DNA of 36,834 nt from Streptomyces jumonjinensis (GCF_009600885.1 NZ_VCLA01000156.1:1-36834), one strand, 5' to 3'; counted from the stretch's first letter, positions 15,677 to 24,754 are shown. A program made the numbers and translations. The notes: generated by a model not told the origin, from the letters alone.

Positions 15677-16979
15677 CGAGCCCCGCGAGCCCTACGCGCC
15701 CCACGCGTCCCTCACACCCCTCGCGCCCCTCGACTTCATCGGCATCGGCCTGGGGCCCTTCAATCTCGGCCTCGCCTGTCTCACCGAGCCGGTCGACGAG
15801 CTGAACGGCCTCTTCCTGGAGTCCAAGCCGGACTTCGAGTGGCACTCGGGGATGTTCCTCGATGGGGCGCATCTCCAGACCCCCTTCCTGTCGGACCTGG
15901 TCACCCTCGCCGATCCGACCTCGCCGTACTCCTTCCTGAGCTATCTGAAGGAGTCGGGGCGGCTCTACTCGTTCTACATCCGCGAGAACTTCTATCCGCT
16001 GCGGACCGAGTACAACGACTACTGCCGCTGGGCCGCCGCGAAGCTCTCCTCGATCCGCTTCGGGACCACGGTCACCCGGGTCGCGTACGAGAACGAGAGC
16101 GAGCTGTACGCGGTCCACACCGCGGCCGGGGAGATCTTCCGCGCCCGCCGGATCGTGCTCGGCACCGGGACCCCGCCCCATATCCCCGAAGCCTTCCAGG
16201 ACCTCGGCGGGGATCTGCTGCACAACTCCCGCTATATGCAGAGCAAGGAAGCGCTCCAGCGGAAGAAGTCGATCACCCTGGTCGGCAGCGGCCAGAGCGC
16301 GGCGGAGATCTACTACGACCTGCTCTCCGAGATCGACGTCCACGGCTACCGGCTCAACTGGGTCACCCGCTCCCCGCGGTTCTTCCCGCTGGAGTACACC
16401 AAGCTGACGCTGGAGATGACCTCCCCGGAGTACATCGACTACTTCCACGCGCTGCCCGAGCAGACCCGCTACCGCCTCGAAACCGAGCAGAAGGGCCTCT
16501 TCAAGGGCATCGACGGGGATCTGATCGACGCGATCTTCGATCTGCTCTACCAGAAGAACCTGAGCGGCCCGGCCCCCACCCGGCTGCTGACCAACTCCGC
16601 TCTGCACGGGGCCCGGTACGAGAACGGGGTCTACACCCTCGCGCTGCGCCAGGAGGAGCAGGAGAAGGAGTACGAGCTCCAGACCGAGGGCCTGATCCTG
16701 GCCACCGGCTACCGGTACGCCGTCCCCGCGTTCCTGGAGCCGGTCCGGGACCGTATCCGCTGGGACGGCCGGGGCCGCTTCGACGTGGCCCGCAACTACT
16801 CCATCGACACCACCGGGCGCGGGATCTTCCTCCAGAACGCCGGGGTGCACACCCACTCCATCACCTCGCCCGATCTGGGCATGGGCGCGTACCGCAACGC
16901 CTACATCATCGGCGAGATGCTCGGATACCAGCCCTACACCGTCGAGAAGTCCATCGCGTTCCAGGAGTTCGCCGTATGA
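15663..16979 (+). CDS. desB: DesB, FAD-dependent cadaverine N-hydroxylase
   Basis: The 438-residue N-hydroxylating monooxygenase (IucD/lysine N6-hydroxylase family) makes N-hydroxycadaverine using NADPH and O2. The start is TTG 15663, inside desA, with GGGAGAG 7 nt upstream. No better ATG or GTG fits the expected N-terminus. The FAD motif [12 protein letters not shown] is at residues ~26-37, followed by [22 protein letters not shown]. The NADPH motif [14 protein letters not shown] lies mid-protein and the C-terminal ATGYRYAVP is the family signature. It overlaps desC by 4 bp (ATGA). Confidence 0.95.
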   Translation: MSAPSEPREPYAPHASLTPLAPLDFIGIGLGPFNLGLACLTEPVDELNGLFLESKPDFEWHSGMFLDGAHLQTPFLSDLVTLADPTSPYSFLSYLKESGRLYSFYIRENFYPLRTEYNDYCRWAAAKLSSIRFGTTVTRVAYENESELYAVHTAAGEIFRARRIVLGTGTPPHIPEAFQDLGGDLLHNSRYMQSKEALQRKKSITLVGSGQSAAEIYYDLLSEIDVHGYRLNWVTRSPRFFPLEYTKLTLEMTSPEYIDYFHALPEQTRYRLETEQKGLFKGIDGDLIDAIFDLLYQKNLSGPAPTRLLTNSALHGARYENGVYTLALRQEEQEKEYELQTEGLILATGYRYAVPAFLEPVRDRIRWDGRGRFDVARNYSIDTTGRGIFLQNAGVHTHSITSPDLGMGAYRNAYIIGEMLGYQPYTVEKSIAFQEFAV

Positions 16980-17548
16980 GCACCGCCCCGGACTCCCCCG
17001 TGGGTTTCACCGTCCGCCCGCTCGACCCCCTCACCGACGCCGAGCTGGTCCACGGCTGGGTCACCCACCCCAAGGCTGTGTTCTGGATGATGCAGGACGC
17101 GCGCCTTGAGGACATCGAGCGCGAGTACATGGCCATCGCCGCGCATGAGCACCACGATGCCTTCATCGGGATGCGGGACGGGGTCCCGGTCTTTCTGATG
17201 GAGCGGTACGACCCCCGCTATGTGGAGCTGGTGGGTCTGTACGAGCCGGAGCCCGGCGACGTGGGGATGCACTTCCTGGTCGCGCCGACCGACACCCCGG
17301 TCCACGGCTTCACCCGGGCCGTGATCACCGCGGTGATGACGGAGCTGTTCGCGGACGAGGCGACCCGCCGGGTGGTGGTCGAGCCCGACGTACGCAACGA
17401 CGCCGTGCACGCGCTCAACGAGTACGCCGGATTCGAGGTCATCGACAAGATCGACAAGCCGGAGAAGGACGCGTATCTCGGCGTCTGCACCCGGGAGCGG
17501 TTCGAGAAGAGCGACGCGATGGCCGCGCTGCGGGGAGTGAGCCGATGA
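16976..17548 (+). CDS. desC: DesC, GNAT-fold N-hydroxycadaverine acyltransferase
   Basis: The 190-residue acyltransferase is related to IucB/RimJ-type GNAT enzymes. It transfers succinyl or acetyl (and other acyl) groups from CoA to N-hydroxycadaverine, making the hydroxamate units. The N-terminal [22 protein letters not shown] and the C-terminal [28 protein letters not shown] are characteristic of siderophore GNATs. The last contains the acetyl-CoA-adjacent [14 protein letters not shown] helix. ATG 16976 overlaps the desB stop (ATGA), and its own stop overlaps desD in the same way. Confidence 0.93.
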   Translation: MSTAPDSPVGFTVRPLDPLTDAELVHGWVTHPKAVFWMMQDARLEDIEREYMAIAAHEHHDAFIGMRDGVPVFLMERYDPRYVELVGLYEPEPGDVGMHFLVAPTDTPVHGFTRAVITAVMTELFADEATRRVVVEPDVRNDAVHALNEYAGFEVIDKIDKPEKDAYLGVCTRERFEKSDAMAALRGVSR

Positions 17549-19326
17549 CCCTCACCGACGCGGTGGCCCATCTGACGCCCGGGCTCTGGGAGCGCGCCGT
17601 CCGGCTGCTGATACGGAAGGCGCTGGCCGAGTTCGCCCATGAGCGGCTGCTGAGCCCCGAGCCGCTGGGCGAGGACGCCTACCGGGTGGCGAGCGACGAC
17701 GGCGCGACCGAGTACCGCTTCACCGCCCGCCGGTTCGCCCTGGACCACTGGCAGATCGACCCCGGGTCCCTCACCCGCCACCGCGACGGCGCCGAGCTCC
17801 CGCTGGACGCGCTGGAGTTCTTCATCGAGCTCCGCGCGGCCCTCGGGCTGAGCGAGCGGATCCTCCCGGTGTATCTGGAGGAGATCTCCTCCACGCTCTC
17901 CGGGACGGCGTACAAGCTGGCCAAGAAGCCGGTGACCGCCGCCGAGCTCGCCCGCTCCGGCTTCCAGGCGATCGAGACCGGGATGACCGAGGGCCACCCC
18001 TGCTTCGTCGCCAACAACGGCCGGCTCGGCTTCGGGGTGCACGAGTACCACGCGTACGCACCGGAGGCGGCGAGCCCGATCCGGCTGATCTGGCTCGCGG
18101 CCTCCCGCGAGAACGCCGTCTTCACCTCGGGCGCGGACCTCGGATACGAGTCGCTGATCGCCGGGGAGCTGAGCGAACAGACCCGCACCCGTTTCGCCGG
18201 CCGGCTCACGGCCCTCGGCCTGGACCCGGCGGACTATCTGCTGCTGCCCGTCCACCCCTGGCAGTGGTGGAACAAGCTGTCCGTCACCTTCGCCGCCGAG
18301 GTGGCCCAGCAGCGGCTGGTCTGTCTGGGCGAGGGCGACGACGAGTATCTGGCGCAGCAATCGATCCGTACGTTCTTCAATACGAGCGCACCGCGCAAGC
18401 ACTACGTCAAGACCGCGATGTCCGTGCTCAACATGGGCTTCATGCGCGGTCTGTCGGCGGCGTACATGGAGGCGACCCCGGCGATCAACGACTGGCTGGC
18501 CCGGATCGTCGAGCAGGACGAGGTGCTCCGCTCGGTCCGCTTCTCGATCATCCGCGAGCGGGCGGCCATCGGCTACCGCCACCGCCAGTACGAGGCGGCC
18601 ACCGACCGCTACTCCCCCTACCGCAAGATGCTCGCGGCCCTGTGGCGGGAGAGCCCGGTGGACTCGCTGGAGCCGGGCGAGCGGCTGGCCACCATGGCGT
18701 CGCTGGTCCATGCCGACCACGAGGGCCGGTCGTTCGCGGGCGCGCTGATCGACGAGTCGGGGCTCACCCCGGCCGAGTGGCTGCGCGGCTATCTGCGGGC
18801 CTCCCTCACCCCGCTGCTGCACAGCTTCTACGCCTACGACCTGGCCTATATGCCGCACGGCGAGAATGTGATCCTGGTGCTCGGCGAGGACGGCACGGTC
18901 CGGCGGGCGATCTTCAAGGACATCGCCGAGGAGATCGTGGTCATGGACCCGGACGCGGTGCTGCCACCGGCCGTGGAGCGGATCCGGGCGGAGGTGCCCG
19001 AGGACATGAAGCTGCTCTCCGTCTTCACGGACGTGTTCGACTGCTTCTTCCGCTTCCTGGCGGCGCAGCTGGTGACGGAGGGACGCCTCGACGAGGAGAC
19101 CTTCTGGGGCGCGGTGGCGGAGTGCGTCCACGCCTACCAGTCGTCGGTGCCGCAGCTCGCGGAGCGGTTCGAGCGGTACGACCTCTTCGCGGAGGAGTTC
19201 GCGCTGTCCGCCCTGAACCGCCTCCAACTCCGTGACAACCAGCAGATGGTGGACCTCGCCGACCCCTCGGCCGCGCTCCAGCTGGTCGGCGTCCTGAAGA
19301 ACCCGCTGGCCGGGTTCGCCCCCTGA
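17545..19326 (+). CDS. desD: DesD, NRPS-independent siderophore synthetase
   Basis: The 593-residue IucA/IucC-family synthetase uses ATP to join N-hydroxy-N-succinylcadaverine units into linear and cyclic desferrioxamines (G, B, E). Family features are GHPCFVANNGRLGF, LLPVHPWQWWNKL with His237 in the nucleotide pocket, FFNTSAPRKHYVKTAMSV, SFYAYDLAYMPHGENVILV and FKDIAEEIVVMD. The C-terminal ferric-reductase-like helical domain follows. ATG 17545 overlaps the desC stop by 4 bp. It ends the operon and is followed by two strong hairpins. Confidence 0.95.
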   Translation: MTLTDAVAHLTPGLWERAVRLLIRKALAEFAHERLLSPEPLGEDAYRVASDDGATEYRFTARRFALDHWQIDPGSLTRHRDGAELPLDALEFFIELRAALGLSERILPVYLEEISSTLSGTAYKLAKKPVTAAELARSGFQAIETGMTEGHPCFVANNGRLGFGVHEYHAYAPEAASPIRLIWLAASRENAVFTSGADLGYESLIAGELSEQTRTRFAGRLTALGLDPADYLLLPVHPWQWWNKLSVTFAAEVAQQRLVCLGEGDDEYLAQQSIRTFFNTSAPRKHYVKTAMSVLNMGFMRGLSAAYMEATPAINDWLARIVEQDEVLRSVRFSIIRERAAIGYRHRQYEAATDRYSPYRKMLAALWRESPVDSLEPGERLATMASLVHADHEGRSFAGALIDESGLTPAEWLRGYLRASLTPLLHSFYAYDLAYMPHGENVILVLGEDGTVRRAIFKDIAEEIVVMDPDAVLPPAVERIRAEVPEDMKLLSVFTDVFDCFFRFLAAQLVTEGRLDEETFWGAVAECVHAYQSSVPQLAERFERYDLFAEEFALSALNRLQLRDNQQMVDLADPSAALQLVGVLKNPLAGFAP

Positions 19327-19329
19327 TCG

Positions 19330-19368
19330 GACGGGCGCGCGTGAAACGGTCCCTCACGCGCGCCCGTC
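19330..19368 (+). terminator. Terminator of desABCD
   Basis: A 15-bp perfect stem, GACGGGCGCGCGTGA (19330-19344) with TCACGCGCGCCCGTC (19354-19368), encloses a 9-nt loop and starts 4 bp after the desD stop. Confidence 0.8.
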
Positions 19369-19376
19369 TGCCCGTC

Positions 19377-19425
19377 GGTGGTGCGGGTCGGGGTCGCCCG
19401 CCGGGTGGCCCCGACCCGCACCACC
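19377..19425. terminator. Second hairpin after desD, 17-bp stem
   Basis: GGTGGTGCGGGTCGGGG (19377-19393) pairs perfectly with CCCCGACCCGCACCACC (19409-19425) around a 15-nt loop. It lies 8 bp beyond the first hairpin and ends 21 bp before the next start codon. It could back up termination or insulate the downstream promoter. Confidence 0.7.
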
Positions 19426-19446
19426 GCCGAATGAAAGAATCCCCGT

Positions 19447-20340
19447 ATGGCGGAAATCATCCAGAAGGACGGAACCTGGACCTTCGACGGGGACACGGTG
19501 CGCATCGTGCCCGGCTCCGACAAGGGCGTGAGCCTGCTGCGCAGGACCCTCGGCGAGCTCGCGGTGCCCCTGGCCGCGCTGGCGGGGATCTCCTTCGAGC
19601 CGGGGCGGAAGTCCGGACGGCTCCGTCTGAAGCTGCGCGGCGGCGCCGACCCCCTGCTCCAGGTCACGGGCGGCACGCTGGACGGCGGCGCCGATCCGTA
19701 CCAGCTCACCGTGGAGAACGACCGCACCGGGGTCGCCGAGTACTTCGTGGACGCCGTGCGCAACGCCCTGCTGCTGGAGCAGATCCCCGCCGACCCGGTC
19801 GACTCCTACCTCCTGCCCGGCCCCGATCTGCCGATCACCGTGGGCGCGGGCGACGGCACGGTCTCCTTCGACGGCGAGCAGATCCGGCTCTCCTGGAACT
19901 GGAAGACGGAGGAGTCCAAGTCGTCCGGCGGCGCCCGCACCATCCTTCTGATGGATGTGGAGGCGGTGGAGTGGCGGCCGTCCGCCGGCCTGGAGAACGG
20001 CTATCTCCGTTTCTCCGTGACCCGCGCGTCGAGCGCCACCCCGCCGAAGTACGACCCGCACGCCGTGGATCTGTGGGGCTTCCGCAAGGACGTGCTGATG
20101 GCGCTGGTCGCGGCGGCGGTCGTGGCCCGGCTGCCCCATCCCTACGCCCCGGAGCCCGCGCCCGCGCCCGCAGCCGCACTCGCGGCCCCGCCCGCCGCCG
20201 CCCCGGACGGCGGGGAGAGCGGGATCGATCATGACGCGCTGCTGCGGCGGCTGCGCGAGCTGGGTGAGCTGCACCAGGCCGGGATACTCACCGCCGAGGA
20301 GTTCTCCACCGCCAAACAGGCGATTCTCCGGCGGATGTAG
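19447..20340 (+). CDS. DUF4429 protein with C-terminal SHOCT domain
   Basis: The 297-residue protein has two DUF4429-like beta-rich modules (~1-115 and ~120-225), each centred on a FDG-type turn (WTFDGDTVRIVPG; VSFDGEQIRLSW). An Ala/Pro-rich linker (~235-262) follows, then a SHOCT helix pair at the end (LLRRLRELGELHQAGILTAEEFSTAKQAILRRM). DUF4429 resembles pleckstrin-like lipid-binding folds, and SHOCT is an oligomerisation or targeting motif, but the cellular role is unknown. ATG 19447 has no Shine-Dalgarno. AAGAAT ends 6 nt upstream, as expected for a leaderless mRNA. Confidence 0.85.
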   Translation: MAEIIQKDGTWTFDGDTVRIVPGSDKGVSLLRRTLGELAVPLAALAGISFEPGRKSGRLRLKLRGGADPLLQVTGGTLDGGADPYQLTVENDRTGVAEYFVDAVRNALLLEQIPADPVDSYLLPGPDLPITVGAGDGTVSFDGEQIRLSWNWKTEESKSSGGARTILLMDVEAVEWRPSAGLENGYLRFSVTRASSATPPKYDPHAVDLWGFRKDVLMALVAAAVVARLPHPYAPEPAPAPAAALAAPPAAAPDGGESGIDHDALLRRLRELGELHQAGILTAEEFSTAKQAILRRM

Positions 20341-20371
20341 CCCATCCCCTGCCCGGAATCGGGCAGGATTC

Positions 20372-20401
20372 TTGCAATGACCCCCGTCAGGCCCTCAGTA
20401 T
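20372..20401 (+). promoter_or_regulatory. Candidate promoter for a leaderless gene (TTGCAA-N18-CAGTAT)
   Basis: The -35 candidate TTGCAA (20372-20377) and -10 candidate CAGTAT (20396-20401) are 18 bp apart. Transcription would start about 7 nt after the -10, at the GTG start codon 20408. There is no Shine-Dalgarno, which supports leaderless translation. Confidence 0.5.
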
Positions 20402-20407
20402 CGACGG

Positions 20408-20710
20408 GTGCTCGAACATCACCAGCCCGGTCGTCCGCAACCCTCGGCACCATCGCATGACGACCTCGTCGACCATCTGGTCCGCAGCACCGCGCTCCGG
20501 CGCGGCGAGGCGGCCCGGGTGGTGCTCGACGTGCTGGCGTACTTCGACGAGAGGACCGAGGACTACGTCCGCCGCCGCCACCGGGAGCTCCAGTCCGGCG
20601 GGCTGGCGAACGCGGAGATCTTCGAGCGGATAGCGGCCGAGCTGCCGCACCGCGCCGTGGCGCCGCCGGAGCTGTCGCTCCGCCAGCTGCGCCGCATCGT
20701 CTACGGCTGA
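20408..20710 (+). CDS. Small conserved protein of unknown function
   Basis: This predicted 100-residue soluble protein is predominantly alpha-helical (DDLVDHLVRSTALRRGEAARVVLDVLAYFDERTEDYVRRRHRELQ...IFERIAAEL), with a basic C-terminus. An in-frame TGA at 20378-20380 excludes longer starts, leaving GTG 20408 as the likely start. The adjacent -10-like sequence suggests leaderless expression. I do not recognise a family. It lies between the SHOCT-protein gene and glmS, both in the same orientation, and ends 68 bp before glmS. Confidence 0.7.
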   Translation: MLEHHQPGRPQPSAPSHDDLVDHLVRSTALRRGEAARVVLDVLAYFDERTEDYVRRRHRELQSGGLANAEIFERIAAELPHRAVAPPELSLRQLRRIVYG

Positions 20711-20778
20711 CGACGCGGCCCGCGGCCGTCGCCCGGCATCGGTCCGACCACGAACGATCTACGGAGGGGCAGAACCTT

Positions 20779-22596
20779 ATGTGCGGAATTGTCGGATACA
20801 TCGGCCGCCGTGATGTGGCGCCGCTGCTGCTGGAGGGCCTCCAGCGGCTGGAGTACCGGGGCTATGACTCCGCCGGGCTGGTGATCACCAGCCCCAAGTC
20901 CGCCGGGCTGCGGATGGTCAAGGCCAAGGGCCGGGTCCGCGATCTGGAGGCCCGGGTGCCCAGGCGTTTCGCCGGGACCACCGGCATCGCCCACACCCGC
21001 TGGGCCACCCATGGGGCGCCCAGCGACGAGAACGCCCACCCCCATCTCTCCCAGGACGGCCGGGTGGCGCTCGTCCACAACGGCATCATCGACAACGCCG
21101 CCGAGCTGCGCACCCGGCTGGAGGCCGAGGGCGTCGTCTTCGCCTCCGAGACCGACACCGAGGTCCTCACCCATCTCATCGCCCGCTCCGGGGCCGAGAG
21201 CCTTGAGGAGAAGGTCGGCCAGGCGCTGAAGTCGGTCGAGGGCACCTACGGCATCGCCGTGATGCACGCGGACTTCAACGACCGGATCGTCGTCGCCCGC
21301 AACGGCTCCCCCGTCGTCCTCGGCATCGGCGAGAAGGAGATGTTCGTCGCCTCCGACGTCGCCGCGCTGATCGCCCACACCCGGCAGATCGTCACCCTGG
21401 ACGACGGCGAGATGGCCACCCTCAAGGCCGACGACTTCCGTACGTACACCACCGAGGGCTCGACCACGACGGCCACGCCGACCACCGTGGAGTGGGAGGC
21501 CGAGTCGTACGACATGGGCGGCCACGACACCTATATGCACAAGGAGATCTCGGAGCAGGCCGAGGCCGTGGACCGGGTGCTGCGCGGCCGGATCGACGAC
21601 CGGTTCTCCACCGTGCACCTCGGCGGGCTCAATCTGGACGCGCGCGAAGCGCGGGGCATCCGCCGGGTGAAGATCCTCGGCTGCGGCACCTCCTACCACG
21701 CGGGTCTGATCGGCGCGGGGCTCATCGAGTCCCTCGCCCGCATCCCGGCGGACGCCGAGCCCGCGTCCGAGTTCCGCTACCGCAATCCGGTGGTGGACCC
21801 CGACACCCTGTATGTGGCGGTCTCCCAGTCGGGCGAGACCTATGACGTGCTCGCCGCCGTCCAGGAGCTGAAGCGCAAGGGCGCGCGGGTGCTGGGCGTG
21901 GTGAACGTGGTCGGCTCCGCGATCGCCCGTGAGGCGGACGGCGGGATGTACGTCCACGCCGGGCCCGAGGTCTGCGTGGTCTCCACCAAGTGCTTCACCA
22001 ACACGGTGGTCGCCTTCGCGCTGCTCGCGCTGCACATGGGCCGCATCCGCGATCTCTCGGTCTCCGAGGGCAAGCGGATCATCGAGGGGCTGCGGCGGCT
22101 GCCGGAGCAGATCACCGAGATCCTCCAGACCGAGGACGACATCAAGAAGCTGGCCGAGGAGTACGCCGGGGCCCAGTCGATGATGTTCATCGGCCGGGTG
22201 CGCGGCTATCCGGTGGCGCTGGAGGCATCCCTCAAGCTCAAGGAGATCTCCTACATCCACGCCGAGGCGTATCCGGCGTCCGAGCTGAAGCACGGGCCGC
22301 TGGCGCTGATCGAGCCCGCGCTGCCCACGGTGGCGATCGTGCCGGACGACGATCTGCTGGAGAAGAACCGCGCGGCGCTGGAGGAGATCAAGGCCCGCAG
22401 CGGACGCATCCTGGCGGTGGCCCACCGCGAGCAGGAGAAGGCCGACCACACGATCGTGGTCCCGAAGAACGAGAACGAGCTCGACCCGATCCTGATGGGC
22501 ATCCCGCTCCAGCTCTTCGCGTACCACACGGCGCTGGCGATGGGCCGCGACATCGACAAGCCGCGCAATCTGGCGAAGTCGGTGACCGTGGAGTAG
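20779..22596 (+). CDS. glmS: Glucosamine-fructose-6-phosphate aminotransferase (isomerizing)
   Basis: The 605-residue GlmS makes glucosamine-6-phosphate from fructose-6-phosphate and glutamine, feeding peptidoglycan and amino-sugar synthesis. ATG 20779 follows ACGGAGGGG (20761-20769). Cys2 is the N-terminal nucleophile of the glutaminase domain (CGIVGYIGRR...RGYDSAG...HTRWATHG...HNGIIDN). Two SIS isomerase domains follow (ILGCGTSYHAGLIGA, SQSGETYDVLAA, STKCFTNTV; then IGRVRGYPVALEASLKLKEISY and SELKHGPLALI). The terminal KPRNLAKSVTVE is the standard GlmS end. Streptomyces often carry two glmS paralogues; which one this is cannot be told from the window. Confidence 0.96.
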   Translation: MCGIVGYIGRRDVAPLLLEGLQRLEYRGYDSAGLVITSPKSAGLRMVKAKGRVRDLEARVPRRFAGTTGIAHTRWATHGAPSDENAHPHLSQDGRVALVHNGIIDNAAELRTRLEAEGVVFASETDTEVLTHLIARSGAESLEEKVGQALKSVEGTYGIAVMHADFNDRIVVARNGSPVVLGIGEKEMFVASDVAALIAHTRQIVTLDDGEMATLKADDFRTYTTEGSTTTATPTTVEWEAESYDMGGHDTYMHKEISEQAEAVDRVLRGRIDDRFSTVHLGGLNLDAREARGIRRVKILGCGTSYHAGLIGAGLIESLARIPADAEPASEFRYRNPVVDPDTLYVAVSQSGETYDVLAAVQELKRKGARVLGVVNVVGSAIAREADGGMYVHAGPEVCVVSTKCFTNTVVAFALLALHMGRIRDLSVSEGKRIIEGLRRLPEQITEILQTEDDIKKLAEEYAGAQSMMFIGRVRGYPVALEASLKLKEISYIHAEAYPASELKHGPLALIEPALPTVAIVPDDDLLEKNRAALEEIKARSGRILAVAHREQEKADHTIVVPKNENELDPILMGIPLQLFAYHTALAMGRDIDKPRNLAKSVTVE

Positions 22597-22628
22597 CCCG
22601 GCCACCCGGGGCGGTGCGCCCGTCCGCC

Positions 22629-22654
22629 CGCCCGGGGCGGCACCGCCCCGGGCG
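22629..22654 (+). terminator. Terminator hairpin after glmS
   Basis: CGCCCGGGGCGG (22629-22640) and CCGCCCCGGGCG (22643-22654) are perfect 12-bp complements separated by CA. Inner pairs open to give a workable loop. The site is 33 bp downstream of the glmS stop. Confidence 0.65.
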
Positions 22655-22664
22655 GTGCCGGGAT

Positions 22665-22698
22665 CCCCCCACGCGCGCCCATCGGAGCGCGTGAGGGG
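22665..22698. terminator. Second, weaker hairpin after glmS
   Basis: CCCC-(C)-CACGCGC pairs with GCGCGTG-(A)-GGGG around GCCCATCGGA, an imperfect ~11-bp stem. The remaining gap to the stress-protein gene (22699-23044) shows no convincing gene. A minus-strand open frame at 22746-22985 has a low-complexity basic translation. Confidence 0.45.
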
Positions 22699-23044
22699 AC
22701 CTCGTCGGCCGGCCCGCGGCCCAGTGCGCGCCGGCCCGCGCGGTCTCAGCCGATGGCCGTCACTCCCCGGCGGACAGCGCGCGGGCGAGCGGACCGGCCG
22801 GTGAGCACGGCCCTCGCACCGTCGATCGCGCTGGAGTGCCGCGCGCCGGAAGCCAACGGGCCACGCCCAGACGCGGGATGACCGGGAGCGCGGGATACGG
22901 CGTCCACGGCGGGCCCCTTCCGTACTGGTGCGGTCGCACGGGTATCCGACGACCGGTATGTACCCTTCACCGGCGGGGAACGCACCTGTACGGGTGAGTA
23001 GATTTCCGCTCGTACGCCGGTAATTGACCGCAGGTCAGTCCGGG

Positions 23045-23104
23045 CGGAGATCAGGGTGGAGGTCAGGGTGGAGGTCAGGGCGGAGATCAGGGCGGAGGTC
23101 AGGG
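23045..23104. repeat. Five 12-bp tandem repeats over the stop codon of the stress-protein gene
   Basis: Five consecutive units follow (C/T)GGAG(A/G)TCAGGG: 23045-23056, 23057-23068, 23069-23080, 23081-23092 and 23093-23104. The fifth contains the TGA stop (TCA, 23099-23101) of the minus-strand gene. Because 12 is a multiple of 3, each further unit also places a TGA in that frame. Confidence 0.85.
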
Positions 23105-23620
23105 GATGACGACGACCGGGCGCTGAGCGCGCCGGGCGAGCCGTCCGGCGACCGAGCCGAAGATCCGTCCGACGATGCCGTGGGTGGAGCCGACCACGAT
23201 GGCGTCGGCCGAGTACTCCCGGCCCACTTCCTCCAGCTCATGGCAGATGTCGCCGCCGCGTTCCACCAGGATCCACGGCACCTCGGCGAGATACTCCGCG
23301 CAGGCCAGCTCCAGACCGAGCACCTCGGTGCGGTGGTCGGGCACGTCCACGAAGACGGGGGGCTCGCAGCCCGCCCAGACGGTGGTGGGCAGCCGGTTGG
23401 CGACATGGACGATGATCAGGGCGGATCCGGAGCGGCTGGCCATGCCGATGGCGTAGGCGAGCGCTCGCTCACTGGAGGTCGATCCGTCGAAGCCGACGAC
23501 GACGCCGTGCCGGAACGCCGGATCGCACGCATGGCGTGCCTCTTCCGCCGCTCGCAGATCCGACGTCGGGTCGGCTACCTGCTTGCGGTCCGCGGGTTCG
23601 GGAATCTCGTGACCTGCCAT
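23099..23620 (-). CDS. Universal stress protein (UspA family)
   Basis: The 173-residue single-domain Usp has an N-terminal strand and loop GVVVGFDGSTSSERALAYAI with the usual Asp near the first strand. A second strand LIIVHV follows, then the C-terminal nucleotide loop AIVVGSTHGIVGRIFGSVAGRLARRAQRPVVVIP. The glycine loop (GSTHG-IVGRIF-GS) is three residues shorter than the common G2XG9XG(S/T) pattern, so ATP binding is uncertain. MAGHEIPEP at 23620 is chosen as start because the ~45 upstream in-frame residues are not Usp-like. No strong Shine-Dalgarno is seen, so the start is uncertain. Usp proteins act in dormancy and stress survival. Confidence 0.8.
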   Translation of the reverse strand: MAGHEIPEPADRKQVADPTSDLRAAEEARHACDPAFRHGVVVGFDGSTSSERALAYAIGMASRSGSALIIVHVANRLPTTVWAGCEPPVFVDVPDHRTEVLGLELACAEYLAEVPWILVERGGDICHELEEVGREYSADAIVVGSTHGIVGRIFGSVAGRLARRAQRPVVVIP

Positions 23621-23929
23621 CGGTGTCTCGGAGAAGGAAATCCTCAGTGAGGGAACGACATGGCGACGGATGCTGTGTCCGGGAATCATCTTCCCTGGCC
23701 CATACCCGTAAGGGTACGGCGACACTCCTCTCCTGCCCAGGCCCGGTCGGCCCAATCAGGCGTTCAAGGGAGCATGCCCGAGGCGGTCCCCGTTGGCAAT
23801 GCCGCTTGGCGTCTACAGCCGTTTGGACGCGCCTCGCCGCCCATGGGCGCGGCAGGGGCCCGGGGCGGCCGGGAAGACCCGGAACGGGGCTGGTGCCGCG
23901 AGAACGGCGCAGAGGAGCCCCGGACGGCC

Positions 23930-24013
23930 GTCCGGCAGCCCTGACCTGCCGTCCGGCGGCCCCGAGCGGGCGTCCGGCGGCCCGGGACGGCGGTCCGGCG
24001 GCCCGGGACGGCC
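23930..24013. repeat. Four 21-bp tandem repeats
   Basis: Four exact-length units start GTCCGGC(A/G)GCCC at 23930, 23951, 23972 and 23993; the last two are almost identical. The gap 23621-24274 otherwise contains GC-rich spacer. Open frames crossing it on both strands show only low-complexity seven-residue repeats (SGGPGR-like) and are not accepted as genes. Confidence 0.75.
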
Positions 24014-24274
24014 GCTGAGGAGGTCCCGGGCGCTGCGGCCGGGGGACGGGGGCGGATATCGGCCCGGGGCGAAACGATCACCATGGCAAACCAGCACACT
24101 CCGGCGGCGGCCCGGACGCTCCACTCCTCCGTCCCCCGCCGGGGGCGTCCCGCCCGGGTCAGATGCGGCCGGAAGCGTGCCCGCCACCCGGCCGAGAGAC
24201 GTGCCGCCGCAGTGACCGGAAGGCTCCACTCCTCGTTGGCACCTCGGTCACCCCGCAGCCCCGAGGGAGCTTCC

Positions 24275-24754
24275 GTGCCCGCACGTCCGTCCACCCGCGC
24301 CCGGTCCCACCGCCGTACGCCCACATCCGCCCCGGCATCCCCTTCCGTCCCTTCCTCCCCTTCCGTCAATTCCGCCCGTTCCATCAATTCCCGCACCTCC
24401 CGTCATGCGGCTTCCGACTCCGCGAGCGATGTGGTGCGGTGGGCGGCGTTCAGCTGTCTGCTCGTCCCGGTGGTCCTCGTCCTCTACGGGGCCTCGGTGG
24501 GCGGGGCAGCCGCCGCCGCCCTCGGCCTGGCCGCCGTGACGACCGCCTGCCGGGTGCTGCTGAGGCACTCGGAGCGGAGCGCGGCGAGGGCCCGTACGGC
24601 CGAACCCGGGGGGCGCGCGAGCGGACGGCACGCCGGAGCGGTGGCCCCGGGGCGCGGCCGGCGGGCGCGTACGGACCGGGGCCGAGGCCGGGGCCAGGGA
24701 CGGGGGGCGCATCGCACCGGCCGCCACAGTGGGGGGTGTCGACCTGGAGACTGA
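24275..24754 (+). CDS. Small predicted membrane protein upstream of adpA
   Basis: The 159-residue protein from GTG 24275 is supported by GAGGGAG (24263-24269) 5 nt upstream. An ATG at 24083 in the same frame would add 64 basic, low-complexity residues and has no Shine-Dalgarno. After a Ser/Pro/Arg-rich N-terminus, DVVRWAAFSCLLVPVVLVLY and ASVGGAAAAALGLAAVTTA form one or two transmembrane segments (~residues 52-90). CRVLLRHSERSAARAR follows, then a basic Gly/Arg-rich tail. I recall similar hydrophobic cores next to adpA in other Streptomyces. The function is unknown. The tail is low-complexity and its length may vary. Confidence 0.6.
   Translation: MPARPSTRARSHRRTPTSAPASPSVPSSPSVNSARSINSRTSRHAASDSASDVVRWAAFSCLLVPVVLVLYGASVGGAAAAALGLAAVTTACRVLLRHSERSAARARTAEPGGRASGRHAGAVAPGRGRRARTDRGRGRGQGRGAHRTGRHSGGCRPGD

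Noticed and set aside
22746..22985. 79-residue minus-strand frame after glmS
   Set aside because: It is basic and low-complexity, with no start signal and no family resemblance. It probably stays open only because of the high GC.
23793..24215. 140-residue plus-strand frame with seven-residue repeats
   Set aside because: The repeats come from the 21-bp DNA repeat. There is no Shine-Dalgarno, no recognisable fold, and it overlaps other low-complexity frames.
23764..24396. 210-residue minus-strand frame upstream of adpA
   Set aside because: Its content is Arg/Gly/Pro-rich with repeat-derived segments and no domain. The opposite-strand membrane protein has a good Shine-Dalgarno and hydrophobic core over part of the same DNA.
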